Assembly (NCBI GenBank): GCA_039592335.1
Contig: JBDHBX010000006.1
Span: forward strand, 1 to 64,000
From: WVYX01 sp039592335
GTDB taxonomy: Bacteria; Gemmatimonadota; Gemmatimonadetes; Gemmatimonadales; GWC2-71-9
DNA length: 64,000 nucleotides
Reading direction: 5' to 3'
Position 1 is the first letter of the stretch; each line of letters opens with the position of its first letter. Below the pieces are notes generated by a model, which saw only the letters and a program-made list of their open reading frames with translations, searched no databases and was not told where the DNA came from. The translations under genes and the position numbers were made by a program. Below, piece after piece: positions 16,725-25,837 of the stretch.

Positions 16725-17591
16725 CTACCCTCGTTGCGACCGCCGGCCGTATGCCCTGAGCCGCCGCAGCATGCGTCGGTCGTGTCTCACCGGGTCGTCC
16801 CCCTTCGGGGTCTCGAGGATCTTGATGACCTCGGGAAACCGCGGGTCCCGCATCACGCGGCGGAACGGCTCCGGGCCCATCTCGCCTTCGCCGATCCAGG
16901 CATGGCGATCCCGGCGTGAGCCAAACGGCATCTTGGAGTCGTTCAGGTGGAGGCAACGGAGATGCTCCAGGCCTATCACCTTCTGCCAGAGGTCCCACAC
17001 CCCGTCCCAATCCTCCACCAGGTCGTACCCCGCCGCGAAGAGATGACAGGTGTCGGCGCAGAACCCGATGCGGCGACGGTACTGGCGCGGCACGCCGCGC
17101 CGTAGGGCGGCCAGCTCCTCGAACGTGCTCCCCAGTGCCGTCCCCGCTCCGGCGGTGGTCTCGATGAGCACCATCGGCCCCGACACGTCCGCCAAGGACT
17201 CCTCGTAGGCTCGGACGTTGCGCTCGAGACCCGACTCGCGGTCGTCCATGTAGTTGCCGGGGTGGGTGACTACGAGCGGGATGCCCAGCCGCCGACACCG
17301 ATCCAGCTCGCCCTTGAAGCAGGCGATCGACCGTGCGCGCAGCGCGCGGTCGGGTGAGGCGAGATTGATGAGATACGAGTCGTGGGACACCACGGTGCGA
17401 ATCGCGGAGCGCTCCAGCTCAGCGCGAAAGCGGGTGACCTCGGCATCGTCGATCACCGGCTCCCGCCACTGGTTGGGAGTCTTGGTGAAGACCTGGATGG
17501 CGGTGGCCCCGATGTCCGTGCCGCGGGCTGGTGCGGTCGAGACACCGCCCGCAGTGGAGATGTGTGCACCGAGTAGATGCCGCTGCGTCAG
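16725..17591 (-). CDS. nfo: Endonuclease IV, probable CTG start
   Basis: An apurinic/apyrimidinic endonuclease of base-excision repair, 288 aa as read here. Metal-site motifs of the TIM-barrel family are visible: GAHISTAGGV near residue 7, VVTHPGNY, VLIETTAGAG, FCADTCHLFAAGYD, and HLNDSKMPFGSRRDRHAWIGEG. The conserved N-terminus (LGAHISTAGG, IQVFTKTPNQW) lies upstream of the first in-frame GTG at 17456, and no in-frame ATG, GTG or TTG precedes it. The best start is CTG at 17591, which overlaps the pcm stop (CTGA) and has GGAGAG a few nt upstream. A start at 17456 would remove a metal-site His. Confidence 0.9.
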   Translation of the reverse strand: MTQRHLLGAHISTAGGVSTAPARGTDIGATAIQVFTKTPNQWREPVIDDAEVTRFRAELERSAIRTVVSHDSYLINLASPDRALRARSIACFKGELDRCRRLGIPLVVTHPGNYMDDRESGLERNVRAYEESLADVSGPMVLIETTAGAGTALGSTFEELAALRRGVPRQYRRRIGFCADTCHLFAAGYDLVEDWDGVWDLWQKVIGLEHLRCLHLNDSKMPFGSRRDRHAWIGEGEMGPEPFRRVMRDPRFPEVIKILETPKGDDPVRHDRRMLRRLRAYGRRSQRG

Positions 17592-18241
17592 AAGCTCTCT
17601 CCGAAGGCCTCGGAAGACACCAGCGGAACGAACCGGCAGGCGCCGGCGGTGCGCTCCCGAAACCCGGCAGGCGTGCGCTCCACGATGGTGAGGTCCTGTA
17701 AGGACCGGTCGCCGAGGGGAATGACCAGGCGGCCGCCCACGGCGAGCTGCTCCAGCAGCGGAGCCGGCGGGTGCGGCGAGGCGGCCGCCACCACGATGGC
17801 GTCGTAGGGAGCGCCGGCGGGGTACCCCAGTGCTCCGTCGCCCACGACCACCGAGACGTTGTCGTAACCCAGCCGCCGCAGCCGCTCCTGCGCCTCACGG
17901 GACAGCGGCTCGATTCGCTCGATGGTCCACACGTGCCGCGCCAGCTTGGCCAGGATGGCGGCCTGATAGCCGGTGCCCGTGCCGACATCCAGCACCTGGG
18001 AGTGGCGATCGACGCGGGCTTCCTGCGTCATGAGCGCCACGATATAGGGCTGGGAGATGGTCTGATCGTATCCTACGGGCAGTGGGGTGTCGGCGTGGGC
18101 CTGGTCACGCAGGTGGGGGGGGACGAAGGCGGAGCGGGGAACCGACGCCATGGCCGCGAGCACGCGGCGGTCGCCGATGTCGCGGGCCGCCAGCTGGCGG
18201 CGCACCATGCGACGGATTCCGTCATCCCGGTCCCGACCCAC
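17588..18241 (-). CDS. pcm: Protein-L-isoaspartate O-methyltransferase
   Basis: A 217-aa SAM-dependent methyltransferase that repairs isoaspartyl residues in damaged proteins. The substrate-region motif PLPVGYDQTISQPYIVA is at about 54-70. SAM-binding motif I is VLDVGTGTGYQAA near 83-95, and later motifs YDAIVVAAA and LAVGGRLVIPLG are present. Length matches the family. It starts with GTG at 18241; an internal ATG at MVRRQL would remove only 11 residues. It lies 21 bp after the MerR gene and overlaps nfo by the CTGA junction. Confidence 0.95.
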   Translation of the reverse strand: MGRDRDDGIRRMVRRQLAARDIGDRRVLAAMASVPRSAFVPPHLRDQAHADTPLPVGYDQTISQPYIVALMTQEARVDRHSQVLDVGTGTGYQAAILAKLARHVWTIERIEPLSREAQERLRRLGYDNVSVVVGDGALGYPAGAPYDAIVVAAASPHPPAPLLEQLAVGGRLVIPLGDRSLQDLTIVERTPAGFRERTAGACRFVPLVSSEAFGESF

Positions 18242-18262
18242 TCGACCCGGGGGCGGCGCCGA

Positions 18263-19033
18263 TTAGGCGTCCCCCTCCTTCTCGCGGGAGAGCAGCCGGG
18301 AGAACACCGAGCGTGGCCTTCCCTCCCCGGTTCCACGCCGCTCGTCGAGCCGGTCCTCCGCCTCGGCCGCCCGCCGCTCGATGTCCAGCTTCGACTTGCG
18401 CAGCCGCTCCACCAGCTCCCGCTCGGTGGCGAGCTCCTGCTGCAGCGCCTGGAGTTCCTGCTCGAGCTGGTTCATGGAGCCAGACGGTGGCGGCACCGCG
18501 CCCGTATCGAGCTCCGCGGTCGTCTCCGCCGTGCCCACCGCTACCTCCGCGTCGGCAGGTGCCGCTTCCTCGTCCTGGGGCGTGCCCGGGGGGAGGGTGC
18601 GATTGGCCTGGGCCGTCAGCTGCTCGGTGATCTCGCCCAGAACCACCTGTTGGCGCTCGACGGCCTCTCCCAGCCGCACGATCTCTCGGGCAATCTGCCA
18701 CATCGCCTCGCGGCGCTCCCGCTCGCCGTCCAGGATGGTGGCGAGGAGCTCGTCGGTCTCTTGCGGCGCGGCGCGCGGCTTGGGCCGCGCCCGCATGGGT
18801 GGCGGACCGCCGAACAGCTCCGCCTCGATCTCATCACGCCTCTGACCCTTGGCGTACCCGCCGGCAATGGATCGCAGCACCGCAATGGCCTCACCCGGGT
18901 AGCGACGCCGCCGGCCGGTGCCCACCGTGGCGATGTGCTCGGAGAACGCGTCGCGGTAGTACCGCACCGTGGACTCGGGGAGGTCTAGCTCCCGGGCGAT
19001 TTCGCGGATCGTGTAGAGCTGGGTGTCGCTCAT
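18263..19033 (-). CDS. MerR-type regulator with coiled-coil tail
   Basis: A 256-aa DNA-binding protein. Residues about 5-75 match a MerR winged helix-turn-helix (LYTIREIARELDLPESTVRYYRDAF, then RRYPGEAIAVLRSI). The rest lacks the metal- or drug-binding domains of classical MerR proteins. It has a helix (about 95-145), an acidic Ala/Pro linker, and a long coiled coil (about 190-240; LEQELQALQQELATERELVERLRK). This resembles small MerR-HTH proteins with structural tails rather than ligand sensors. The ATG at 19033 is the start where the HTH homology begins. It heads the MerR-pcm-nfo string and is divergent from the RND pump operon. Confidence 0.8.
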   Translation of the reverse strand: MSDTQLYTIREIARELDLPESTVRYYRDAFSEHIATVGTGRRRRYPGEAIAVLRSIAGGYAKGQRRDEIEAELFGGPPPMRARPKPRAAPQETDELLATILDGERERREAMWQIAREIVRLGEAVERQQVVLGEITEQLTAQANRTLPPGTPQDEEAAPADAEVAVGTAETTAELDTGAVPPPSGSMNQLEQELQALQQELATERELVERLRKSKLDIERRAAEAEDRLDERRGTGEGRPRSVFSRLLSREKEGDA

Positions 19034-19042
19034 GGGCCCGTG

Positions 19043-19062
19043 CGCAGGTTCGCAGGTTCGCA
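19043..19062. repeat. 8-bp tandem repeat upstream of MerR gene
   Basis: CGCAGGTT occurs twice in tandem (19043-19050, 19051-19058), followed by CGCA. It lies 10-30 bp upstream of the MerR gene start and could be a protein-binding site or slippage product. Confidence 0.6.
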
Positions 19063-19134
19063 TAACAAGATAGCGATTGTCTGCGCGGATCACACGGCCG
19101 GCACCACGGATGCCCCTGGGAGCGCCGCGACCGA

Positions 19135-19157
19135 TTCCCGAGCCCTCCTCTCGGGAA
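19135..19157. promoter_or_regulatory. Perfect inverted repeat between MerR and RND genes
   Basis: TTCCCGAG (19135-19142) and CTCGGGAA (19150-19157) form an 8-bp perfect inverted repeat around a 7-nt pyrimidine loop. It lies in the 244-bp divergent region, upstream of the predicted RND promoter. It could be an operator for a regulator of the pump, possibly the divergent MerR protein, or a hairpin. Confidence 0.45.
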
Positions 19158-19210
19158 CCCCTGGGGCGACCGCGCCGTCTTACTACATTGCCGGGCCCTC
19201 AGGGGCGGGG

Positions 19211-19239
19211 GTGACCAACGCCGCCCACCCGGTTAGAAT
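19211..19239 (+). promoter_or_regulatory. Sigma70-like promoter of the RND efflux operon
   Basis: GTGACC (-35, 19211-19216), a 17-bp spacer and TAGAAT (-10, 19234-19239) precede the pump gene start by 38 bp. A ribosome-binding site GGAGG follows at about 19264. Confidence 0.5.
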
Positions 19240-19277
19240 TGCGAGTTTCCCGCTGATCCCGCTGGAGGCAGTCTCCC

Positions 19278-22200
19278 GTGAAGCTCTCTGACACGGCCAT
19301 TCGTCGGCCCGTGCTCACCAGCATGGTGAGCGCCGCCCTGGTTCTCTTCGGGGCCATTGGCTTCCTCCGACTTCCGGTGCGCGAGTACCCGGATGTCGAC
19401 TCCCCGATCGTGTCGGTCTCGACCTTCCTCCGGGGCGCCAATCCGCGCGTCATCGAGTCCACGGTGACGGACATCCTGGAGGAGGAACTCAGCACGATTC
19501 CCGGTCTCCGCACGCTGACTAGCTCGAGCGTGGAGCAGTTCTCCAACATCACGCTGGAGTTCACGCTGGACCGCGATCTCGAGACGGCCGCGCAAGATGT
19601 GCGCGACAAGGTCTCCCGCGTGCGTGGGCGACTCCCGCAGGACATCGAGGAGCCGGTGGTCACCAAGCAGGATGCCGACGCCCAGCCGTTCTTCTGGCTG
19701 GCGCTCTCGGGTGACAACTATGACCTGCTGCAACTGTCGGACGTCGCCGATCGGGAAGTGAAGACCCGACTGCAGTCGCTGCCCGGGGTCGGGCGCGCCA
19801 TGATCTTCGGCGAGCGGCGTTACTCGATGCGCATCTGGCTCTCGCCGATGGCCCTCGCCGCCCACGACCTCACCGTGCAGGACGTCCAGGAGGCCGTGCG
19901 GAGCCGCAACGTGGAGATTCCCGCGGGACGCATCGAATCGGACCGCCGCGAGTTTACGGTCCGCTCGATGGGCGAGCTCAAGACCCCCGACGAGTTCGGT
20001 GACCTCACGGTGGCGAACCAGAATGGGCAACTCGTCAAGCTCAAGGACCTGGCGCGGGTGGAGCTGGGACCCGAGAACGACCGGTCGGTGTTGCGCTACA
20101 AGGGCATCTCGGCGGTGGCCATCGGTGTGGTACGGCAATCGAAGGCCAACCTGATAGAGGTATCGGACGCCATCCAGGCGGAGCTGCCGAACATCCAGGA
20201 GGCGCTCCCGCCCGGCGTCGAGATCAACGTGGGGTTCGACGGCGCGCGCTTCGTACGGCGCTCCATTCAGGAGGCGGAGGAGACGCTCATCCTCGCAGGC
20301 ATCCTGGTCGTCATCATCATCTTCATCTTCCTGCGCAACCCGCGGGCGACCGTCATTCCGGGGCTCGCGATCCCGGTGTCCATCGTGGCGGCGTTCGGCA
20401 TGATGTACTTTCTCGGCTTCACGATCAACAACTTCACGCTGCTGGCGCTCATTCTCGCCATCGGCATCGTGGTGGACGACGCGATCATCGTGATGGAGAA
20501 CGCGTACCGGCACCAGGAGGAGCTGGGTGAGACTCCGGTCGATGCCGCCAGGAAGGGCACCAGCGAGATCGCCTTCGCCGTGATCGCCACGACGGTGGCG
20601 CTGGTGGCGGTGTTCTCGCCACTGGCGTTCCTGCAGGGGACGACGGGACGCCTGTTCAACGAGTTCGGCATCACCCTGGCGGTGGCGGTGGTGATCTCGA
20701 GCTGGGTGGCGCTCACCCTCTCGCCGATGCTGTGCGCCAAGGTCCTGAAGGTTCCCAAGACGCACGGACGGATCTTCCAGGCGTTCGAGCACACGTTTCT
20801 CGCCGTTGCCGACCGCTACCAGCGTGCCCTGACATGGGCCATGCGGCATCGCTGGCTGGTGATCGGCGGGGCGGCGGCCTCGGTGGTCGTCGCCTTCGGC
20901 GTATTCCGCGCGCTCAAGCGCGAGTTCGTTCCGCCCGAGGACCGTGGCTTCTTCGTCACGATTACGGTGGCCCCGGAAGGGGCGTCGCTGGGCTACACCG
21001 ACAGCTACCAGCGCCGCATCGAGGAGATCCTGGGCCGCACCGAGGGCATTGACGCGTACTTCTCCGTCGTGGGTTGGGGCGGCCGCGTGAACAGCGGGAT
21101 CGGGTTCGTGCGGCTGGCGGAGTGGGAGGAGCGCGATCGCTCGGTGCAGGAAGTCATCGGTGAGGTGCAACCGCAACTGTTCGGCCTGCCCGGCGTCTTC
21201 GCCTTCGCCAATCAGCCACCAGCCTTCGGGTTCGGCAGCCCGGTGCAGTTCGTCGTGCGGCACCCCGACTTCGATTCCCTTGCGGTGGGCATGGCGCGCT
21301 TCGTACCGCGGGCACGGCAGATCACCGGGCTGATCAACGTGGATACCGATCTCCGTGTGAACAAGCCGGAGCTGGTGGTGCGCTACGACCGCGACCGCGC
21401 GGAGGACCTGGGCGTATCGATCCGCGATGTTTCCACCACCCTGCAAACCATGCTGGGCGGGCAGCGTATCAGCACGTTCACGCGGGCCAACAAGCTGTAC
21501 GACGTGATCGCGCAGCTCCAGCCGAGCGAGCGGGCCACTCCGAGCGACATGACCGGCCTGTACGTGCGGGGACGTAATGGCGCACTGATCCAGTTGGATG
21601 CCGTGGCGATCGTGGAGGAGGGTGTGGGGCCGCGACAGCTGAACCACTTCGGCCGGGTGCGCTCCTACACCCTGTCGGGAAACCTGGCGCCGGGCTTCAC
21701 GCTGGGGGAGGCGCTCGACTCGCTCAACGTGGCGGCTGCGGAAGTGCTGCCCCGGGGGAGCAGCGTCGCGCTGGCCGGTGAGACCCGCGAGCTCGAGGAG
21801 AGCGGGACGGCGCTCTATTTCGCGTTCCTGCTGGCGCTCGTCGTGGTTTACATGGTGCTGGCGGCGCAATTCGAGTCCATGGTGCACCCCTTCACGGTGT
21901 TGCTCTCCGTGCCGCTCGCGGTGACGGGCGCCCTGATCACTCTGCTGTTGGCGGGATCGACGCTCAACCTGTTCAGCCAGATCGGCATGATCCTGCTCAT
22001 CGGCTTGGTGACGAAGAACTCCATTCTGCTGGTGGAGTATGCCAATCAGCTGAAGGCGAAGGGCATGACCGCGCTGGAGGCCATGCTCGAGGCGGGTCGC
22101 ATCCGGCTGCGCCCCATCGTGATGACCTCGATGGCGACGATCATGGCCACGATGCCGATCGCCCTGAGTCTCGGGGCCGGGGCGGCCAGCCGGCGGCCGT

Positions 22201-22343
22201 TGGGCTACGCCATCGTCGGCGGGCTGTTGTTCTCGACGCTGCTCACCGTCTTCCTGGTGCCGGTGGTCTACGTGCTGCTGGACGGGATCCGGTTCCGGTT
22301 CCGGCGGGGCGCGCCGGCACTCGAGCCGGCGGAGGCGCGATGA
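19278..22343 (+). CDS. RND multidrug efflux pump, inner-membrane subunit
   Basis: A 1021-aa AcrB/MexB/MdtB-family (HAE1) proton-driven pump. TM1 lies near residues 10-30 (VLTSMVSAALVLFGAIGFLRLPVREYP). The TM4 segment ILAIGIVVDDAIIVMENAYRH carries the paired Asp residues of the proton relay, with its Lys partner expected in TM10. The GLVTKNSILLVEYANQLKAKG and RLRPIVMTSMATIMATMPIAL segments of the C-terminal half are typical. It starts with GTG at 19278 behind GGAGG. Its stop overlaps the TolC start (ATGA). The order pump-TolC-adaptor is unusual; adaptor-pump-TolC is the commoner order. The substrate is unknown. Confidence 0.95.
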   Translation: MKLSDTAIRRPVLTSMVSAALVLFGAIGFLRLPVREYPDVDSPIVSVSTFLRGANPRVIESTVTDILEEELSTIPGLRTLTSSSVEQFSNITLEFTLDRDLETAAQDVRDKVSRVRGRLPQDIEEPVVTKQDADAQPFFWLALSGDNYDLLQLSDVADREVKTRLQSLPGVGRAMIFGERRYSMRIWLSPMALAAHDLTVQDVQEAVRSRNVEIPAGRIESDRREFTVRSMGELKTPDEFGDLTVANQNGQLVKLKDLARVELGPENDRSVLRYKGISAVAIGVVRQSKANLIEVSDAIQAELPNIQEALPPGVEINVGFDGARFVRRSIQEAEETLILAGILVVIIIFIFLRNPRATVIPGLAIPVSIVAAFGMMYFLGFTINNFTLLALILAIGIVVDDAIIVMENAYRHQEELGETPVDAARKGTSEIAFAVIATTVALVAVFSPLAFLQGTTGRLFNEFGITLAVAVVISSWVALTLSPMLCAKVLKVPKTHGRIFQAFEHTFLAVADRYQRALTWAMRHRWLVIGGAAASVVVAFGVFRALKREFVPPEDRGFFVTITVAPEGASLGYTDSYQRRIEEILGRTEGIDAYFSVVGWGGRVNSGIGFVRLAEWEERDRSVQEVIGEVQPQLFGLPGVFAFANQPPAFGFGSPVQFVVRHPDFDSLAVGMARFVPRARQITGLINVDTDLRVNKPELVVRYDRDRAEDLGVSIRDVSTTLQTMLGGQRISTFTRANKLYDVIAQLQPSERATPSDMTGLYVRGRNGALIQLDAVAIVEEGVGPRQLNHFGRVRSYTLSGNLAPGFTLGEALDSLNVAAAEVLPRGSSVALAGETRELEESGTALYFAFLLALVVVYMVLAAQFESMVHPFTVLLSVPLAVTGALITLLLAGSTLNLFSQIGMILLIGLVTKNSILLVEYANQLKAKGMTALEAMLEAGRIRLRPIVMTSMATIMATMPIALSLGAGAASRRPLGYAIVGGLLFSTLLTVFLVPVVYVLLDGIRFRFRRGAPALEPAEAR

Positions 22344-23635
22344 TACTCGCTCTCGCCGCAGCACTCCTCGTCGCTACGGGCGGCGCCACCGTCCAGGGGG
22401 TGCCGGACAGCGTGATGACAGTGACGCTCGAGGAGGCGCTCGAGCGTGCCGCCGGCGTGGATCCGAACTACATCGCCGCCATGCGGGGCATCGTGGACGC
22501 CAAGTGGCAGCAACGGGCGGCGTACACCGTGTTCATCGTTCCGGCGACCACACTGCAGCTGAGCCGGACCTACTCGAACGTCGACTTCTTCAACATCGGG
22601 ACCGGTGGCCTGACGAACAAGATCACCCAAGCCCAGGCGGATTTTCGCCTCAACGTGTTCAGTGGTCTCTCGAAGGTCTTCGATGTCGGCGCGACGGGTG
22701 CCGGGGTGGCTGGGGCCGAAGCGAACGAGATCGAAGCCAAGTTCCAAACGGCGCTGCTCACCGAGTCCGACTACTACGACGTGCTGGCGCAGCGGGAGCT
22801 CACGCGGGTGGCCCAGGAGCGGGTGCGACGCGCGGATGAGCAGCTTGCCGTCGCGCGAGCGCGGGTGGTGAGTGGAGCGGCGGTGCAAACCGACTCGCTG
22901 CAGCTCTTGCTGGAGCTCACCCGGGCACAGGTCGACCTGCTGCAGCAGCGCGCGCTGCTGCGCGTCGCCCGCATCCAACTGGGGCGTCGCATCGGCGTGA
23001 CCGTGCCGGTGGATGCCGCACCACTCGCCAGGTTGCCCGAGGGCCCCCTTCCGATTACCGAGCAGCAGGCCGTGATGGAGGCGCTGGACGAGGGCCCCCG
23101 GTTCATGGGCGCACAGGCCGACGCCCGGGCAGCCGAGAACGCCTACAAGTCGACGTGGGGTGGGTACCTGCCGCGGGTGGATCTGTTTGCCACCTGGCAG
23201 GCGTTCGGCGACGAGATCGTCCTGCCCGACGAGACACGACGCTGGCTGTACGGCGTGCAGGTGAGCTTCCCCATCTGGAACAACGCCCAGCGCGAGATTC
23301 AACTGTCGTTGGCCAAGTCCCGGCGGGAGGTGGCGCGCGTACTGCGCGACGATACCGAGCGCGCCGTGCGGCGCGACGTGATCGAGGCGTATGAGGTGTT
23401 CACCACTGCGAGGGCGAGCGCGCGGCTGGCGCAGGAAGCCGTGGTGGTGGCGCGCGAGAATCTGCGGGTGCAGGAGCAACGCTACCGGGCCGGCGCGACG
23501 ACGATTCTGGACTTGCTGTCGTCACAGGTCTCCATGGTGGAGGCCGAGGCCGGTCTGGTGCAGGCGCGCCAGGCGGAGCGTCTGGCGCTGGCGGGGCTGG
23601 AGGCCCTGCTCGGACGGAGGATCTACGGAAAGTGA
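22340..23635 (+). CDS. TolC-family outer-membrane efflux protein
   Basis: A 431-aa outer-membrane channel of the OEP family, forming the exit duct for the pump encoded upstream. A signal peptide covers about 1-18. Two OEP repeats are visible (about 30-210 and 240-425), with the long helical stretches and the family feature YRAGATTILDLLSSQVSMVEAEAGL near 385-405. The ATG at 22340 overlaps the pump stop by 4 bp (ATGA), and its own stop overlaps the adaptor start (GTGA). The region just before the second repeat carries the usual GGYLPRVDLFATW strand. Confidence 0.93.
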   Translation: MILALAAALLVATGGATVQGVPDSVMTVTLEEALERAAGVDPNYIAAMRGIVDAKWQQRAAYTVFIVPATTLQLSRTYSNVDFFNIGTGGLTNKITQAQADFRLNVFSGLSKVFDVGATGAGVAGAEANEIEAKFQTALLTESDYYDVLAQRELTRVAQERVRRADEQLAVARARVVSGAAVQTDSLQLLLELTRAQVDLLQQRALLRVARIQLGRRIGVTVPVDAAPLARLPEGPLPITEQQAVMEALDEGPRFMGAQADARAAENAYKSTWGGYLPRVDLFATWQAFGDEIVLPDETRRWLYGVQVSFPIWNNAQREIQLSLAKSRREVARVLRDDTERAVRRDVIEAYEVFTTARASARLAQEAVVVARENLRVQEQRYRAGATTILDLLSSQVSMVEAEAGLVQARQAERLALAGLEALLGRRIYGK

Positions 23636-24711
23636 GAATCGTGAACGCAAGACACATCCTGGCGGCCACGCTCGCCACGGCGTCGGTGGCCGCCTGCAGT
23701 GAGGGGCAGGCCGGCAGCGCAGGAGCAGGCGGCGGCCGGCCCCCCACGCCGGTCGAGGTCACGGCCGCGATCACTGATACGGTCGTGGACGCCATCTACG
23801 CGACGGGCGAAATCGAGGCCGTGCAGTCGATCGAAGTGCGGCCGGAGGTGACGGGACGGCTTACCGAGATCCTCGCGCGCGAGGGCAGAGAGGTGACGCG
23901 CGGCACGCCGCTCTTCAAGGTGGACGACGCAGAGCTCAGAGCGGAGGTAGCACGGCTCGAGGCCGAGCGGGACCTCGCCGTCCAGGCACTCGCCCGCATC
24001 CAAGACCTGATCGAGCAGAACGCGTCGTCCGAGGCAGATCTGGAAGTGGCCGAGGCCAACTCGCGCAGCGCCGAGGCGCGGCTCGAGTTGCAGCAGGTTC
24101 GCCTGGAGCGCACCGTGGTGCGCGCAGCGTTCGCGGGCGTGGTGGGTCAGCGCTACGTGAGCCTGGGCGACTATGTCACGAGCTCGACCCGGCTCACCAC
24201 ACTGCAGACCGTGGATCCGCAGCGCGCGGTGTTCCGGGTGCCGGAGCGCCATGCCGAGCGGCTCGCCGTGGGTCAGGAAGTCACCTTCCAGGTTGCGGCC
24301 GTGCCGGAGGAGATACTCGTCGGCGACGTGGACTTCATCGACCCGATCGTCGAGCTGCCGGCGCGCACGATCACCGTGAAGGCGCGGGTCTCCAACCGGC
24401 GGCGCGTGCTCAAGCCTGGGATGTTCATCGAGGTACGGCTGGCGACCGAGCAGCGCCCCAATGCCGTGATTGTGCCGGAGGATGCCATCCTGCCGCTGTC
24501 GGGCGCCGATTACGTTTGGGTCATCACGGAGGAGAGCACGGCGACGCGCCGTCAGGTCCAGCTCGGGGTGCGCGTCCCCGGCTTCGTGGAGATCCTCGAC
24601 GGGGTGGCTCTCGGCGAGCAGGTGGTGGTCGGCGGCCTCGAGCGGCTCAGCGAGGGCGCACCGGTCAGCCCCATCCCGGTGGAGCGCGCGCGGCCCGACG
24701 TGCAGCGCTGA
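23632..24711 (+). CDS. RND periplasmic adaptor lipoprotein
   Basis: A 359-aa membrane-fusion protein (AcrA/MexA type) bridging pump and TolC in the periplasm. It has a lipoprotein signal with lipobox VAAC (Cys about residue 22). A barrel-sandwich half-motif follows (about 65-100; EVRPEVTGRLTEILAREG), then a helical hairpin (about 105-150), a second half-motif (VRAAFAGVVGQRYVSLGDYV) and beta-barrel domains. GTG at 23632 overlaps the TolC stop; a second in-frame GTG at 23641 is also possible. It is last in the operon and ends 1 bp from the stop of the convergent ABC-efflux operon. Confidence 0.93.
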   Translation: MRIVNARHILAATLATASVAACSEGQAGSAGAGGGRPPTPVEVTAAITDTVVDAIYATGEIEAVQSIEVRPEVTGRLTEILAREGREVTRGTPLFKVDDAELRAEVARLEAERDLAVQALARIQDLIEQNASSEADLEVAEANSRSAEARLELQQVRLERTVVRAAFAGVVGQRYVSLGDYVTSSTRLTTLQTVDPQRAVFRVPERHAERLAVGQEVTFQVAAVPEEILVGDVDFIDPIVELPARTITVKARVSNRRRVLKPGMFIEVRLATEQRPNAVIVPEDAILPLSGADYVWVITEESTATRRQVQLGVRVPGFVEILDGVALGEQVVVGGLERLSEGAPVSPIPVERARPDVQR

Positions 24712-24712
24712 G

Positions 24713-25837
24713 CTACTGCGCCATCGTCTTCGGGAAGCGCACCACCGCGAAGCGCAGGACGGCCACGGCCATCACCGCGAGGGCGAGGAACTGTGGCCAC
24801 AGGCTGGCGAGCCCCTCGCCCTTGAGGAAGATGGCCCGCACGATCTCGAGGAAGTGGCGCACCGGGTTCAGCAGGGTGATCCACTGGAAGACCTCGGGCA
24901 TGCTGGTGATCGGGTAGAAGAACCCCGAGAGGATGATGGCCGGCTGGAAGAAGAGGAACATCGTCATGAACGCTTCCTGCTGCGTCCGCGAGATGGTCGA
25001 GATCAGTAGCCCCACGGCCAGCCCGGCCAGGATGTAGAGCAGGGCGGCCAACAGGAGGGTGGGCGGGAAGCCCCGAATCGGCACGTCGAACCACAGCACC
25101 GCCACCACCGAGATCAGCACCAGATCCACCAATCCCACGACCGCCACGGGGAGCGTCTTGCTGAGCATGAGCTCTTCCGGCGTGAGCGGGCTGACCATCA
25201 ACTGATCGAGCGTGCCCAGCTCGCGCTCGCGCACCACCGCCAGCGCGGTGAGCAGCAGGCACATCAACATCAGGAGCACGCCGATCACGGCCGGGACGTT
25301 GTACACGCGGCTCTCGAGCGTGGGGTTGTACCAGGCGCGCACCCGAAGATCCACGCCCGGCGGTCGCGCTCCGGTCGCATCCGCCCGAGCCAGGCCGAAC
25401 TGTTGCACGATCTGTCCGGCGTACCCCAACGCCACCGTCGCAGTGTTCGACTCGGTCCCATCCACGATCACCTGCACCCTGGCCGTCCCGCCGGATGAGA
25501 GCTGCCGGGCGAATCCGCGCGGAATCTCGAGTCCTACGATGGCATCGCCGGCGTCGAGCGCCCGTGTCACGTCCTGTGCGCGCTGCGACCGACCCACGAT
25601 CTCGAAGTATCCGGTGGAACGGAATCCCTCGATGAGCTCGCGCGACTCCTGGGACTGGTCGTAATCCACCACGAAGGTCGCCGTGTTGCCGATGTCGGTG
25701 TTCACTGCATAGCCGAACATCAGCAGCTGGATCACCGGCGCCACGAAGATCACCGCCCGCGTGCGCGGGTCCCGCAGCAGCTGGCGTAGCTCCTTCTTCA
25801 CCATCTCGCGCAGGCGCAGCGGCGACACCCGACTCAT
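24713..25837 (-). CDS. ybhR: ABC-2 permease, YbhR-like
   Basis: A 374-aa inner-membrane permease of the ABC-2 type. TM1 is near residues 22-42, followed by a large periplasmic domain (about 45-180; carries IVDGTESNTATVALGYAG) and five C-terminal TM helices. The segment RERELGTLDQLMVSPLTPEELMLSK matches YbhR more closely than YbhS. It should dimerise with the neighbouring permease to form the channel of an exporter driven by the two ATPases upstream. The ATG at 25837 overlaps the stop of the other permease (ATGA). It is the last gene of the operon. Confidence 0.92.
   Translation of the reverse strand: MSRVSPLRLREMVKKELRQLLRDPRTRAVIFVAPVIQLLMFGYAVNTDIGNTATFVVDYDQSQESRELIEGFRSTGYFEIVGRSQRAQDVTRALDAGDAIVGLEIPRGFARQLSSGGTARVQVIVDGTESNTATVALGYAGQIVQQFGLARADATGARPPGVDLRVRAWYNPTLESRVYNVPAVIGVLLMLMCLLLTALAVVRERELGTLDQLMVSPLTPEELMLSKTLPVAVVGLVDLVLISVVAVLWFDVPIRGFPPTLLLAALLYILAGLAVGLLISTISRTQQEAFMTMFLFFQPAIILSGFFYPITSMPEVFQWITLLNPVRHFLEIVRAIFLKGEGLASLWPQFLALAVMAVAVLRFAVVRFPKTMAQ

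Noticed and set aside
19233..22364. Open frame over 1000 codons opposite the RND pump
   Set aside because: Composition (Asp/His/Arg/Gln-rich) is the antisense shadow of a membrane protein; no domain or ribosome-binding site.
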